From positions 1 through 28,679 of the forward strand of contig WQZR01000004.1 of NCBI GenBank assembly GCA_009780625.1: DNA of 28,679 bases. The letters run 5' to 3'. This document shows positions 21,173 to 28,025 of this stretch, one piece after another. This DNA is from Bacillota bacterium. Its GTDB lineage: Bacteria > Bacillota > Clostridia > Christensenellales > UBA1242. Made by a program: the position numbers and the translations under genes. The notes under the pieces were generated by a model. That model was not told where the DNA came from. It ran no database searches and was given only the letters and a program-made list of their open reading frames with translations. Numbering within the stretch: the first letter of the stretch is position 1; the number at the start of each line of letters is the position of its first letter.

Positions 21173-21571
21173 TTACACTATGATTTTTTCTTTCTTAGTT
21201 GTTTTCTTTTCAACTTTTGCTGTTTTTGCTTTGTCACCTTTTGGTGCCTTGATAACTGCATTTTTGTCTGTTGGTTTGCCACATTGTTTGCAAGTTCTTG
21301 TTTTTGTTCCGTTTTCAAGTTTCATTGCAACTCTTGTTGGCTTTTTGCAAGCTTCGCAAACAAGCATAACGTTTGAAACATCAATTGATTTTTCAACTTT
21401 GATGATTCCGCCTTTGTCTTGTTGGCTTTTTGGTTTTTTGTGCATTGTTGCAACGTTTACGCCTTCAACAATAACTCTGTTTTCTTTTGGCATTGCTTTT
21501 ATAATCTTGCCTTCTGTTCCTTTGTCTTTTCCTGCAATGACAACAACTTTATCTCCGCTTCTAACTTTCAT
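21173..21571 (-). CDS. rplX: 50S ribosomal protein L24, zinc-ligand form, Lys-rich tail
   Basis: 132 aa from the ATG at 21571 (MKVRSGDKVVVIAGKDKG, the KOW motif); the ten open codons upstream lie in rplN. Residues 72-97 have CEAC...CKQC (C72, C75, C94, C97), the zinc-ribbon form of L24 also known from Thermus-type proteins. The last 25 residues are Lys/Thr-rich (KAKTAKVEKKTTKKEK), longer than usual and a milder form of the tails found on its operon mates. L24 starts 50S assembly. One base after the rplN stop. Confidence 0.96.
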   Translation of the reverse strand: MKVRSGDKVVVIAGKDKGTEGKIIKAMPKENRVIVEGVNVATMHKKPKSQQDKGGIIKVEKSIDVSNVMLVCEACKKPTRVAMKLENGTKTRTCKQCGKPTDKNAVIKAPKGDKAKTAKVEKKTTKKEKIIV

Positions 21572-21572
21572 A

Positions 21573-21953
21573 TTACCAAACCTCCTGAGCCAAAGAAACA
21601 ATCTTCATAAATCCTGGCTCGCCTTTTTCTCTAAGTTCACGAAACACTGGACCGAAAATCCTTGTGCCTTTTGGCATTTTGTCTTTAGGGTTAATAATAA
21701 CGCAAGCATTATCATCAGACCTAATAACAGAGCCATCTGCTCTTTGAACTGGAAATGTTGTTCTTACAACAACAGCTCTCTCTACGCTTTTTTTCTTAAC
21801 GTTCCCATCTGGTTCTGCAGTGATAACGCTGCAAACAATAATGTCGCCAACGCCGCCAGAGTATCTTGAAGAGCCACCTAGAACTCTTATAACTCTAACT
21901 TCTCTTGCGCCGGAGTTGTCTGCCACTTTCAATACTGATAATTCTTGTACCAT
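21573..21953 (-). CDS. rplN: 50S ribosomal protein L14
   Basis: 126 aa, slightly longer than the common 122. LKVADNSGAREVRVIRVLGG, GDIIVCSV, RAVVVRTTFPVQRADGS, SDDNACVIIN, GTRIFGPVFRELRE and the end MKIVSLAQEV are diagnostic. Located at the 30S/50S interface. No tail: a normal gene between the tailed rpsQ and rplX. Confidence 0.98.
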   Translation of the reverse strand: MVQELSVLKVADNSGAREVRVIRVLGGSSRYSGGVGDIIVCSVITAEPDGNVKKKSVERAVVVRTTFPVQRADGSVIRSDDNACVIINPKDKMPKGTRIFGPVFRELREKGEPGFMKIVSLAQEVW

Positions 21954-21978
21954 TTTGTTCTCCTATCTTTTTGGTTAC

Positions 21979-22497
21979 CTATTTCGCTCTCTCAATGATT
22001 CTTAAAAGTCTGAAATATTTTTCTTTGCTTAGCGGTCTTGTTTCCATAATTTCAACAATGTCGCCAACTTTTGCTTCGTTGTTTTCGTCATGAACTTTAA
22101 ATTTCTTTTGAGTCTTTAAAATCTTGCCATATTTTTTGTGAGTTGTTCTAGACCTAACCATAACAACGCATGTTTTTTCCATTTTGTCTGAAACAACGAT
22201 TCCAGTTCTTTTCTTTCTAAGGTTTCTTTCTTCTTCACCTTCTGTTTTTACAACTGGAGCTTTTACAGCTTTAACTTTTTTTGCTGGTGCAACTTTTGAT
22301 GCAACTGCGCCTTTTGCTACTGGGCCTTTTTTTGGAGCCTGAGCTTTAGACTTTGCAGGTGCTGCCGCTTTTGCTGGAGCAGCTTTCGCTACTGCAGGCT
22401 TAGCCGCTGCTTTTGCAGGTGCTGCCTTTGGTGTTACTGGTTTTGCCGCTGCTTTTGGAGCCGCTGGCTTTTTAACTGTTTCTTTTTTCTCTGCCAT
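21979..22497 (-). CDS. rpsQ: 30S ribosomal protein S17 with long Ala/Lys/Pro N-tail
   Basis: 172 aa, about twice the usual 85. The S17 core is 90-172: RNLRKKRTGIVVSDKMEKT, HKKYGKILKTQKKFKVHDE and VGDIVEIMETRPLSKEKYFRL. Residues 1-88 are a tail of PKAAAKP, APAKAA and KAPVV units opening MAEKKETVKKPAAP. The ATG overlaps the rpmC stop by one base (TAATG), so coupled translation is expected; two tails meet here, C-terminal in L29 and N-terminal in S17. Confidence 0.94.
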   Translation of the reverse strand: MAEKKETVKKPAAPKAAAKPVTPKAAPAKAAAKPAVAKAAPAKAAAPAKSKAQAPKKGPVAKGAVASKVAPAKKVKAVKAPVVKTEGEEERNLRKKRTGIVVSDKMEKTCVVMVRSRTTHKKYGKILKTQKKFKVHDENNEAKVGDIVEIMETRPLSKEKYFRLLRIIERAK

Positions 22498-23021
22498 TAT
22501 TTTGCTCCTTTCTTAGCCGCTGCTGTCTTTTTAGACGTTGCTGGCGTTTTTACTGCTGTTGCAGCTGCTTTTTTCTTTTCGATGTTTTTCTTTTCTGCAG
22601 TTGCTTTTGCTTTTGGAGCCGCTTTTGCTGCAGTTGCTGATGCTTTTGCACCAACTGTTTTCTTTGGTGCTGGTTTTGATTCAGCAATTTTTGCTTGTGT
22701 TGTTGCTTTTGAAGCTAGCTTTTTTTCTTCTTTTGTAAGCTTTGTTTTTGGTGCAACTTTCACTTTCGCTTTTGCTGGCATTTTGATTTTGTTTATGTCA
22801 ATCAAATCAGTTTTTCCAGCGTCTAGTCTTTCGATATTTCTTCTTGAAATTTCTGTGTTGACTCTTGCAATTTCACGTCTTGTGTTTTTGATTTCAGACG
22901 TGTTTGTAAGTTGTCTTGCTTTGTGACTAAAACGCAGGTTGAAGTATGATTCTTTAAGTTCAACAAGTTTTGCTGTCAACTCTGCATCTGTTTGCTCTAA
23001 ATAGTTTTGTACTTTTGCCAT
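22497..23021 (-). CDS. rpmC: 50S ribosomal protein L29 with long Ala/Lys C-tail
   Basis: 174 aa, while L29 has about 65. Core 1-66: DAELTAKLVELKESYFNLRF, HKARQLTNTSEIKNTRREIAR and VNTEISRR. The tail (67-174) is rich in Lys/Ala/Thr (PAKAKVKVAPKTKLTKEEKK, TAAKAAPKAKATAEKKN). L29 sits beside the exit tunnel. Both ends overlap their neighbours by one base (TAATG), so rplP-rpmC-rpsQ seem translationally coupled. Confidence 0.94.
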   Translation of the reverse strand: MAKVQNYLEQTDAELTAKLVELKESYFNLRFSHKARQLTNTSEIKNTRREIARVNTEISRRNIERLDAGKTDLIDINKIKMPAKAKVKVAPKTKLTKEEKKLASKATTQAKIAESKPAPKKTVGAKASATAAKAAPKAKATAEKKNIEKKKAAATAVKTPATSKKTAAAKKGAK

Positions 23022-23545
23022 TATTTAGCCTCCTTTAGAGCTGGTTTTTGAGTTAGATGCGTTTTCTTTGCAAGCTCTCTTTCTTTTCTAATCAGTCTTG
23101 TTCTGCCGCTTAGATGTGCTTCAACTGACGCTGCCACTTCTTCTTTAGACATAAACTTAACTTTTCTTGGAAGTTTCATTGCTGCAAGTCTCATTGCTTC
23201 TTTTGCTGTTTCCACTGGAACGCCGCTTATTTCAAACAACACTCTTCCTGGTTTAACAACTGCAACCCAATATTCAACACTACCTTTTCCTCCACCCATT
23301 CTCACTTCAGCAGGTTTGCTTGTGATTGGTTTGTCTGGGAAAATTTTGATGTGAACTTTTCCAATTCTCTTCATTTCTCTTGTCATTGCTCTTCTTGCTG
23401 CTTCGATTTGTCTGCTTGAAATGTGTGCAGGCTCGGTTGCAACAAGTGCATATTCTCCGAATGTCACTGTGTTTCCGCGCATTGCTTTACCAGTCATTCT
23501 TCCTCTAAACACCTTTCTGTGTTTTGTTCTTTTTGGCATTAACAT
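23021..23545 (-). CDS. rplP: 50S ribosomal protein L16
   Basis: 174 aa from the ATG at 23545 (MLMPKRTKHRKVFRGRMTG, the conserved start); nine open codons upstream are the rpsC 3' end. GNTVTFGEYALVATEPAHIS, MGGGKGSVEYWVAVVKPGR, FEISGVPVETAKEAMRLA and LPRKVKF are diagnostic. The C-terminus is some 30 residues longer than the usual 144 (charged, ends KPALKEAK). L16 shapes the A site. One base between it and rpsC. Confidence 0.97.
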   Translation of the reverse strand: MLMPKRTKHRKVFRGRMTGKAMRGNTVTFGEYALVATEPAHISSRQIEAARRAMTREMKRIGKVHIKIFPDKPITSKPAEVRMGGGKGSVEYWVAVVKPGRVLFEISGVPVETAKEAMRLAAMKLPRKVKFMSKEEVAASVEAHLSGRTRLIRKERELAKKTHLTQKPALKEAK

Positions 23546-23546
23546 A

Positions 23547-24227
23547 TTAGTTATTTCCCCCCTTTCTTTCAATTTCTACCAGAGGTCTCTTTCCTAGAAT
23601 TTCGCCATAGTAAATCCAAACTTTAATTCCGATTGCACCAGCTTGGCTTCTTGCTGTTGCTGTGCCATATTTGATGTCACTTCTGATTGTGTGAAGTGGA
23701 AGTCTTCCTTGTTTATAGAATTCGCTTCTTGCGATTTCTGCTCCGCCAAGACGTCCGCCAACCATAACCTTAATTCCTTTAGCTCCGCCCTTAAGTGCTC
23801 TTTGCATTGCTTGTTTCATTGCATGCTTATAGCTTCCACGTTTTTCTAGTTGTGTTGCAATTGTTTGAGCAACAACTGTTGGGTCGATATCTGGAGCTTT
23901 AATCTCTTTAATTGTGATGTTAAGCTTTGTTGTGTCTGAAACAACTGGCTTAAGATTTTTCTTAATCGCTTCAATTCCTGCACCTTTTTGACCAATTAAA
24001 ACACCAGGTCTTGATGCATGGATTGTTACTGTTGTTTCTGCTGTTGTTCTTGCAATTCTTACTACAGAAATGCCACCATCTTTGTGTTTTGTGTTAATCA
24101 CTTCTCTGATGCTGTTGTCTTCTTTGATGTATCTAGCAACATCTTTTTTGTTGCCAGCAAACCATTGGCTATCCCAGCCTTCTGTTACCCCAACTCTAAA
24201 ACCTCTTGGATTTACTTTTTGTCCCAT
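23547..24227 (-). CDS. rpsC: 30S ribosomal protein S3
   Basis: 226 aa, normal. MGQKVNPRGFRVGVTEGWDS, the KH core VTIHASRPGVLIGQKGAGIE and the C-terminal domain GGRLGGAEIARSEFYKQGRLPLHT, YGTATARSQAGAIGIKVWIYYGE are all present. S3 lines the mRNA entry. AAGGAGCA precedes the ATG. Confidence 0.98.
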   Translation of the reverse strand: MGQKVNPRGFRVGVTEGWDSQWFAGNKKDVARYIKEDNSIREVINTKHKDGGISVVRIARTTAETTVTIHASRPGVLIGQKGAGIEAIKKNLKPVVSDTTKLNITIKEIKAPDIDPTVVAQTIATQLEKRGSYKHAMKQAMQRALKGGAKGIKVMVGGRLGGAEIARSEFYKQGRLPLHTIRSDIKYGTATARSQAGAIGIKVWIYYGEILGKRPLVEIERKGGNN

Positions 24228-24253
24228 TTTTGCTCCTTTATTCCTCTCTTGCC

Positions 24254-24643
24254 TTACTTAGCCACTCTATCTAGAATTATTGTGATATGACTTGTTCTTT
24301 TGTCCATTATGTCCGCTCTTCCTCTTGCTCTTGGAACTAGTCTTTTCATAATTGGACCAGCACCTGCAAAACACTCAGCCACAAAAAGTTCTTCTTTTGT
24401 TAGGCTTAGATTGTTTTCAGCATTTGCGATTGCCGACTCTAGTGTTTTTAGAACAACTTCACTTGCACCTTTGTTTAGCATTGTTAAAATATTTTGTGCT
24501 TCTGTTGCTTCTTTTCCACGAATAAGAGCAAGCACTTCGCCAACCTTAGACGGAGTGATTCTCACGTGTCTTGTGATTGCTTTTGCCCTCTTATCTCTTG
24601 TTTCTTCTCTTTTAAGAGCTTTTTCTCTACTTCTGGTTGCCAT
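24254..24643 (-). CDS. rplV: 50S ribosomal protein L22
   Basis: 129 aa with about 18 extra charged residues at the N-terminus (RSREKALKREETRDKR). Core: HVRITPSKVGEVLALIRGK, ANAENNLSL, EELFVAECFAGAGPIMKRLVPRARGRADIM and the end SHITIILDRV. L22 reaches into the exit tunnel. Nine bases after rpsS. Confidence 0.97.
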   Translation of the reverse strand: MATRSREKALKREETRDKRAKAITRHVRITPSKVGEVLALIRGKEATEAQNILTMLNKGASEVVLKTLESAIANAENNLSLTKEELFVAECFAGAGPIMKRLVPRARGRADIMDKRTSHITIILDRVAK

Positions 24644-24652
24644 ACTTATCTC

Positions 24653-24952
24653 CTACTTTTTTGCAGCCTTTGCTTTTGCAGCAACTGCTTTTTTGGTGTG
24701 TCCTTTAAACGTTCTTGTTGGTGCGAATTCACCAAGCTTATAGCCAACCATTTCAGCTGTGATATAAACTGGAACGTGTTTTTTTCCGTTGTGTACAGCA
24801 ATTGTTAATCCAACAAACTCTGGATATATTGTGCTGCTTCTAGACCAAGTTTTAACTTGCTCTTTTTTCCCACCTTCTTGCATTTTCAAAACTCTATTCA
24901 TAAGTCTTTCTTCTACAAATGGTGCTTTTTTTGAACTTCTACTCATTGACAA
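24653..24952 (-). CDS. rpsS: 30S ribosomal protein S19
   Basis: 99 aa. SRSSKKAPFVEERLMNRV, KTWSRSSTIYPEFVGLTIAV, HNGKKHVPVYITAEMVGYKLGEFAPTRTF are diagnostic; ends in a short Ala/Lys tail (KKAVAAKAKAAKK) of the same flavour as the longer tails. At the 30S head, next to S13. AAGGAGAA is the ribosome site. Confidence 0.98.
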   Translation of the reverse strand: MSMSRSSKKAPFVEERLMNRVLKMQEGGKKEQVKTWSRSSTIYPEFVGLTIAVHNGKKHVPVYITAEMVGYKLGEFAPTRTFKGHTKKAVAAKAKAAKK

Positions 24953-24959
24953 TTTCTCC

Positions 24960-25793
24960 TTAATTTATTCTTTTAACAATCAATTTACTTGATGCTTTTT
25001 TTGTTCTTCTTGTTTTTAGACCCATTGCAGCTTTACCCCAAGGTGTTCTTGCTCCTGGTTTTCCAACTGGTGATTTTCCTTCACCACCACCGTGTGGGTG
25101 GTCGCAAGGGTTCATTGCTGCTCCCCTAACTGTTGGTCTGATGCCCATGTGTCTCTTTCTTCCAGCCTTTCCATAGCTTACAAGGCTGTGTTCTGCGTTT
25201 CCAACTGTGCCGATTGTTGCTCTGCACGCGATTGGAACTTTTCTCATTTCTCCGCTTGGCATTCTAAGCAAGGCATATTTTCCTTCTTTAGCCATAAGAC
25301 GAGCACTCATTCCTGCGCTTCTTACAAGTTTTGCTCCGCCGCCTGGTTGAAGTTCCACGTTGTGAACAACTGTTCCCACTGGCATTTTCTCTAGAGGCAT
25401 TGCGTTTCCTGTTTTGATTTCTGCAGTGTCGCCACTCATAATCACATCGCCTTTCTTAAGTCCTGCTGGGTGAATGATATATCTCTTTTCGCCGTCTGCA
25501 TAGTGAAGCAGGCTGATGTTTGCTGTTCTGATTGGGTCGTACTCCACGCTGAACACTTTTGCAGGAATCCCGTCTTTTGTTCTTTTAAAGTCGATGATTC
25601 TATATTTTTGTCTATTTCCGCCGCCTTGGTGACGAACTGTGATTCTTCCTGTGTTGTTTCTTCCAGCATTTTTCTTAAGTGGAGCTAGAAGAGATTTTTC
25701 AGGTTCTACGCCAGGTGTCAGAGATTCTCTATAGTCGATTACGCTATAGAATCTTTGTCCTGCGCTTCTTGGTTTTCTTTGCTTGATTGCCAT
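24960..25793 (-). CDS. rplB: 50S ribosomal protein L2
   Basis: 277 aa, normal. Domains: GRITVRHQGGGNRQKYRIIDF, PIRTANISLLHYADGEKRYI, the SH3-like EMRKVPIACRATIGTVGN and the C-terminal RPTVRGAAMNPCDHPHGGGEGK near the peptidyl-transferase centre; the key histidine of HPHGGGEG is present. The 87-base spacer before it holds repeat copy C and AAAAAGGAAA as ribosome site. Confidence 0.98.
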   Translation of the reverse strand: MAIKQRKPRSAGQRFYSVIDYRESLTPGVEPEKSLLAPLKKNAGRNNTGRITVRHQGGGNRQKYRIIDFKRTKDGIPAKVFSVEYDPIRTANISLLHYADGEKRYIIHPAGLKKGDVIMSGDTAEIKTGNAMPLEKMPVGTVVHNVELQPGGGAKLVRSAGMSARLMAKEGKYALLRMPSGEMRKVPIACRATIGTVGNAEHSLVSYGKAGRKRHMGIRPTVRGAAMNPCDHPHGGGEGKSPVGKPGARTPWGKAAMGLKTRRTKKASSKLIVKRIN

Positions 25794-25847
25794 TTTCGTT
25801 ATTTCCTTTTTATTTTAGTTTTTCGGGCTAATTCCCATAATTTTATT

Positions 25848-25877
25848 GTGCGGGTCGCCCAGTGGTCGACCCCTACA
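25848..25877 (-). repeat. Palindromic GTAGGGG element, copy C, in the rplW-rplB spacer
   Basis: Minus strand: TGTAGGGGTCGACC, then GGGCGACCCGCAC: one arm only (GGGTCG/CGACCC). It begins three bases after the rplW stop. The first ten bases GTAGGGGTCG are the same as in copies A and B; the second arm and the CCCCTAC end are missing. Confidence 0.65.
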
Positions 25878-25880
25878 GTC

Positions 25881-26171
25881 TTATACTAGACTGTCGAAAT
25901 ATTCAATTCCTTTGCTGTCTTCTTTAAGTTGAACATACGCAACTTTCACTTCTGCTGTAAAGCCTTTTGTTCTGCCGCGTCTTTTTTCTTTTCCAAGTCT
26001 GTTTAGCGTGTTTACTTTAGAAACTGAAACGCCAAAGATTTTTTCGATTGCTTCTTTGATTTGTGGTTTTGTTGCTGTTTTTTGGACAATGAAACCATAT
26101 CTTTTTTCTGCAATCATTGGGTATGTTTTTTCTGTCAGAATTGGTTCTATAATAATATCAAATCCTCTCAT
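25881..26171 (-). CDS. rplW: 50S ribosomal protein L23
   Basis: 96 aa, normal. IIEPILTEKTYPMI, YGFIVQKTATKPQIKEAIEKIFGVSVSKVNTL and GRTKGFTAEVKVAYVQL are diagnostic. L23 docks SRP and trigger factor at the exit tunnel. Overlaps rplD by one base (TAATG). Confidence 0.97.
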   Translation of the reverse strand: MRGFDIIIEPILTEKTYPMIAEKRYGFIVQKTATKPQIKEAIEKIFGVSVSKVNTLNRLGKEKRRGRTKGFTAEVKVAYVQLKEDSKGIEYFDSLV

Positions 26172-26824
26172 TATGCTAGTACCTCCTCAATCACTTTAAC
26201 TGCGTCTTCCACAATGATAATTTTTGTGAATTTAACAACGTCTGTAACGTTAAGCAGTTTTGCTAGGCAAGACTCTGTTCTTTCTAGGTTTCTGATTGCG
26301 CGTCTTGCTGCAACATTGTTGTCACCCATAACAATCAAAGTTGTTCTGTCTAGTTTAAATTTTTCTAGCATTGCAACAATTTCTTTTGTTTTTGCGTGTT
26401 TTACAATTTTGCCTTCTTTGTTTACAGTTTCTTTAACATCAAGGTCTTTTAGGAAAATGATGTTTCCGTCTGTAAGTTTTTGGCTAAGTGCACTTCTTAG
26501 AGCTGTTCTTTTTGCTTCTCTGTTCACTTTTTTGTCAAAGTCTCTTGGTTTTGGTGCAAACGCAACTCCACCGCCGATATGATGAATCGACACTGTGCTG
26601 CCTTGTCTTGCTCTGCCTGTTCCTTTTTGTCTGTGCGGCTTTTTCTTTCCGCCCCTAACTTCTCCTCTGCCTAGAGCAGATTTTGTTCCCTGTCTTGCAT
26701 TTGCAGCGTGTGCCACAACAACTTCATGAATAAGTGCCGGTTTAAACTCTGCACCGAAAACATCTTTGTTAAGCTTAACAGTTCCAACTTCTTGAGCTTT
26801 CATGTTGAATACTTTTGCTGTCAT
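26171..26824 (-). CDS. rplD: 50S ribosomal protein L4
   Basis: 217 aa, normal. VVAHAANARQGTKSALGRGEVRGG-type tunnel loop followed by KKPHRQKGTGRARQGS and HIGGGVAFAPKPRDF; then ALRSALSQKL. L4 also represses the S10 operon in enterobacteria; the leader elements near rpsJ and rplC are possible targets, by analogy only. AAGGAGAG is the ribosome site. Confidence 0.98.
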   Translation of the reverse strand: MTAKVFNMKAQEVGTVKLNKDVFGAEFKPALIHEVVVAHAANARQGTKSALGRGEVRGGKKKPHRQKGTGRARQGSTVSIHHIGGGVAFAPKPRDFDKKVNREAKRTALRSALSQKLTDGNIIFLKDLDVKETVNKEGKIVKHAKTKEIVAMLEKFKLDRTTLIVMGDNNVAARRAIRNLERTESCLAKLLNVTDVVKFTKIIIVEDAVKVIEEVLA

Positions 26825-26851
26825 TTTTCTCTCCTTATATTTTCAGCGAGT

Positions 26852-27496
26852 TTACGCTTTTACTGCCTTTCTTATTGTTACGATACTTCCTTTTGGCCCT
26901 GGAACTCCGCCCTTAACCAAAATTACGTTTTTTGCTTCGTCGATTTTTACAACTTCAAGGTTTAGAATTGTTTGCTTTTCGTGTCCGTATTGTCCTGCCA
27001 TTTTTGTTCCTTTGAAAAGTCTTACTGTTGTGATGCCTTTGCCATATCCACCGGCATGTCTGTGAACTGGACCAGAACCGTGAGTCATTGGTCCAAGACG
27101 TGCTTGGTTGTGACGAACAATAACACCGCTGAAACCTCTTCCTCTTGTTACGCCGCTTACGTCAACTTTGTCGCCTTTGTTGAAAACTGTTGCGTCAACT
27201 TTGTCGCCAACTTTTGCTTCTTTGTTTAGGATTTCAACTTCAGCAAGATTTCTTGTTGGTGTTTGGCTTGTTTTTTTGAATGTTCCAAGTTGTGCTTTGT
27301 TTACAAGTTTTTCTGCTCTTTTTTGTGTTAGTTCTTCAAAGCCGATTACTGCCGCTTCGTAGCCATCTATTTCTTTAGTTTTGATTTGTATGATTGTTTG
27401 TTTTTGTGCTTCTATAACTGTAACTGGAATAACTATTCCGTTCTCGTCGAAAACCTGAGTCATTCCAAGTTTTCTTCCAAATATTGCGTTTACCAT
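26852..27496 (-). CDS. rplC: 50S ribosomal protein L3
   Basis: 214 aa, normal. IFGRKLGMTQVFDENGIVIPV, VSGVTRGRGFSGVIVRHNQA, GPMTHGSGPVHRHAGGYGKG (the loop near the peptidyl-transferase centre) and VPGPKGSIVTIRKA are diagnostic. Preceded by AAAGGAG inside a conserved leader-type element (27505-27547). Confidence 0.98.
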   Translation of the reverse strand: MVNAIFGRKLGMTQVFDENGIVIPVTVIEAQKQTIIQIKTKEIDGYEAAVIGFEELTQKRAEKLVNKAQLGTFKKTSQTPTRNLAEVEILNKEAKVGDKVDATVFNKGDKVDVSGVTRGRGFSGVIVRHNQARLGPMTHGSGPVHRHAGGYGKGITTVRLFKGTKMAGQYGHEKQTILNLEVVKIDEAKNVILVKGGVPGPKGSIVTIRKAVKA

Positions 27497-27504
27497 TTTT
27501 TGTG

Positions 27505-27547
27505 TGCTCCTTTGCCATCATTCTCTGTGTCTCAGAGAACTGTACTT
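27505..27547 (-). promoter_or_regulatory. Leader-type RNA element before rplC (copy 2)
   Basis: In mRNA order: AAAGTACAG (27540-27547), hairpin TTCTCTG-(5)-CAGAGAA (27521-27539), then TGATGGCAAAGGAGCA (27505-27520) with the ribosome site, and the rplC ATG eight bases on. It starts directly after the rpsJ stop. Same layout as the element before rpsJ, with a different stem sequence. Confidence 0.7.
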
Positions 27548-27859
27548 TTATTTAAGACCAATTTTGATATCTACCCCTGCTGGAAGTTCAATCTTCATAA
27601 GAACGTCCATAAGCTTTGGGCCTGCGTTGAAGATGTCTAGAATTCTTTTGTGAGTTCTAAGTTCAAACTGCTCGCGGCTGTCTTTGTATTTGTGTGGGCT
27701 TCTAATCACTGTTACAACTTCTTTCTTTGTTGGAAGTGGAACTGGTCCTGAAATTGTGCCGCCACCTTTTTTTGCTGCTTCAACAATTCTCCCCATTGCT
27801 TGGTCTACGAGGTTTGCGTCGTAGCTCTTGATAGAAATTCTTACTTTTTGTTTAGACAT
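27548..27859 (-). CDS. rpsJ: 30S ribosomal protein S10
   Basis: 103 aa, normal. KVRISIKSYDANLVDQAMGRIVEAA, SGPVPLPTKKEVVTVIRSPH, KDSREQFELRTHKR and the end LPAGVDIKIGLK are diagnostic. First gene of the S10 unit, with a promoter about 100 bases upstream. S10 also is NusE, acting in antitermination. AAAGGAG is ten bases before the ATG. Confidence 0.98.
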   Translation of the reverse strand: MSKQKVRISIKSYDANLVDQAMGRIVEAAKKGGGTISGPVPLPTKKEVVTVIRSPHKYKDSREQFELRTHKRILDIFNAGPKLMDVLMKIELPAGVDIKIGLK

Positions 27860-27867
27860 ATTTAAAT

Positions 27868-27912
27868 TGCTCCTTTGCCATCATTACCCTAACTCCTAGG
27901 GCAACTGTACTT
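27868..27912 (-). promoter_or_regulatory. Leader-type RNA element before rpsJ (copy 1)
   Basis: In mRNA order: AAGTACAG (27905-27912), hairpin TTGCCCTA-(5)-TAGGGTAA (27884-27904, eight pairs, one G-U), then TGATGGCAAAGGAGCA (27868-27883), eight bases before the rpsJ ATG. Another small hairpin, ACCTG-GTTT-CAGGT, lies about 20 bases upstream of it in the same leader of some 94 bases. Confidence 0.7.
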
Positions 27913-27959
27913 TGCACTGTTCAACCTGAAACCAGGTCGGGTGTGTCATGTAATCATCA

Positions 27960-27988
27960 ATTATACATAATAAACATATATATGTCAA
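27960..27988 (-). promoter_or_regulatory. Consensus promoter of the S10-spc operon
   Basis: Minus strand: perfect -35 TTGACA (27983-27988), 17-bp spacer, perfect -10 TATAAT (27960-27965). Expected start about 27953, a leader of about 94 bases. Confidence 0.9.
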
Positions 27989-28003
27989 CAGTTTTTTAGC
28001 GAG

Positions 28004-28025
28004 AAAAAAGGACTCTTTAGAGCCC
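28004..28025 (-). terminator. Terminator of the right-edge gene
   Basis: Minus strand GGGCTCT-AA-AGAGTCC with a T run of six (28004-28009); one G-U pair. The stop codon of the gene (28017-28019) lies inside the stem. Fifteen bases separate it from the S10 -35. Confidence 0.75.

Noticed and set aside
21180..21869. 229-codon plus-strand frame opposite rplX and rplN
   Set aside because: Antisense of two certain ribosomal protein genes; spans their junction and has no start signal.
27859..27884. Short upstream reading frame ATGATGGCAAAGG... ending just inside rpsJ
   Set aside because: Ten codons that mostly arise because the conserved motif and ribosome site contain ATGATG; its counterpart before rplC does not stop at the same place, so peptide coding is not kept.
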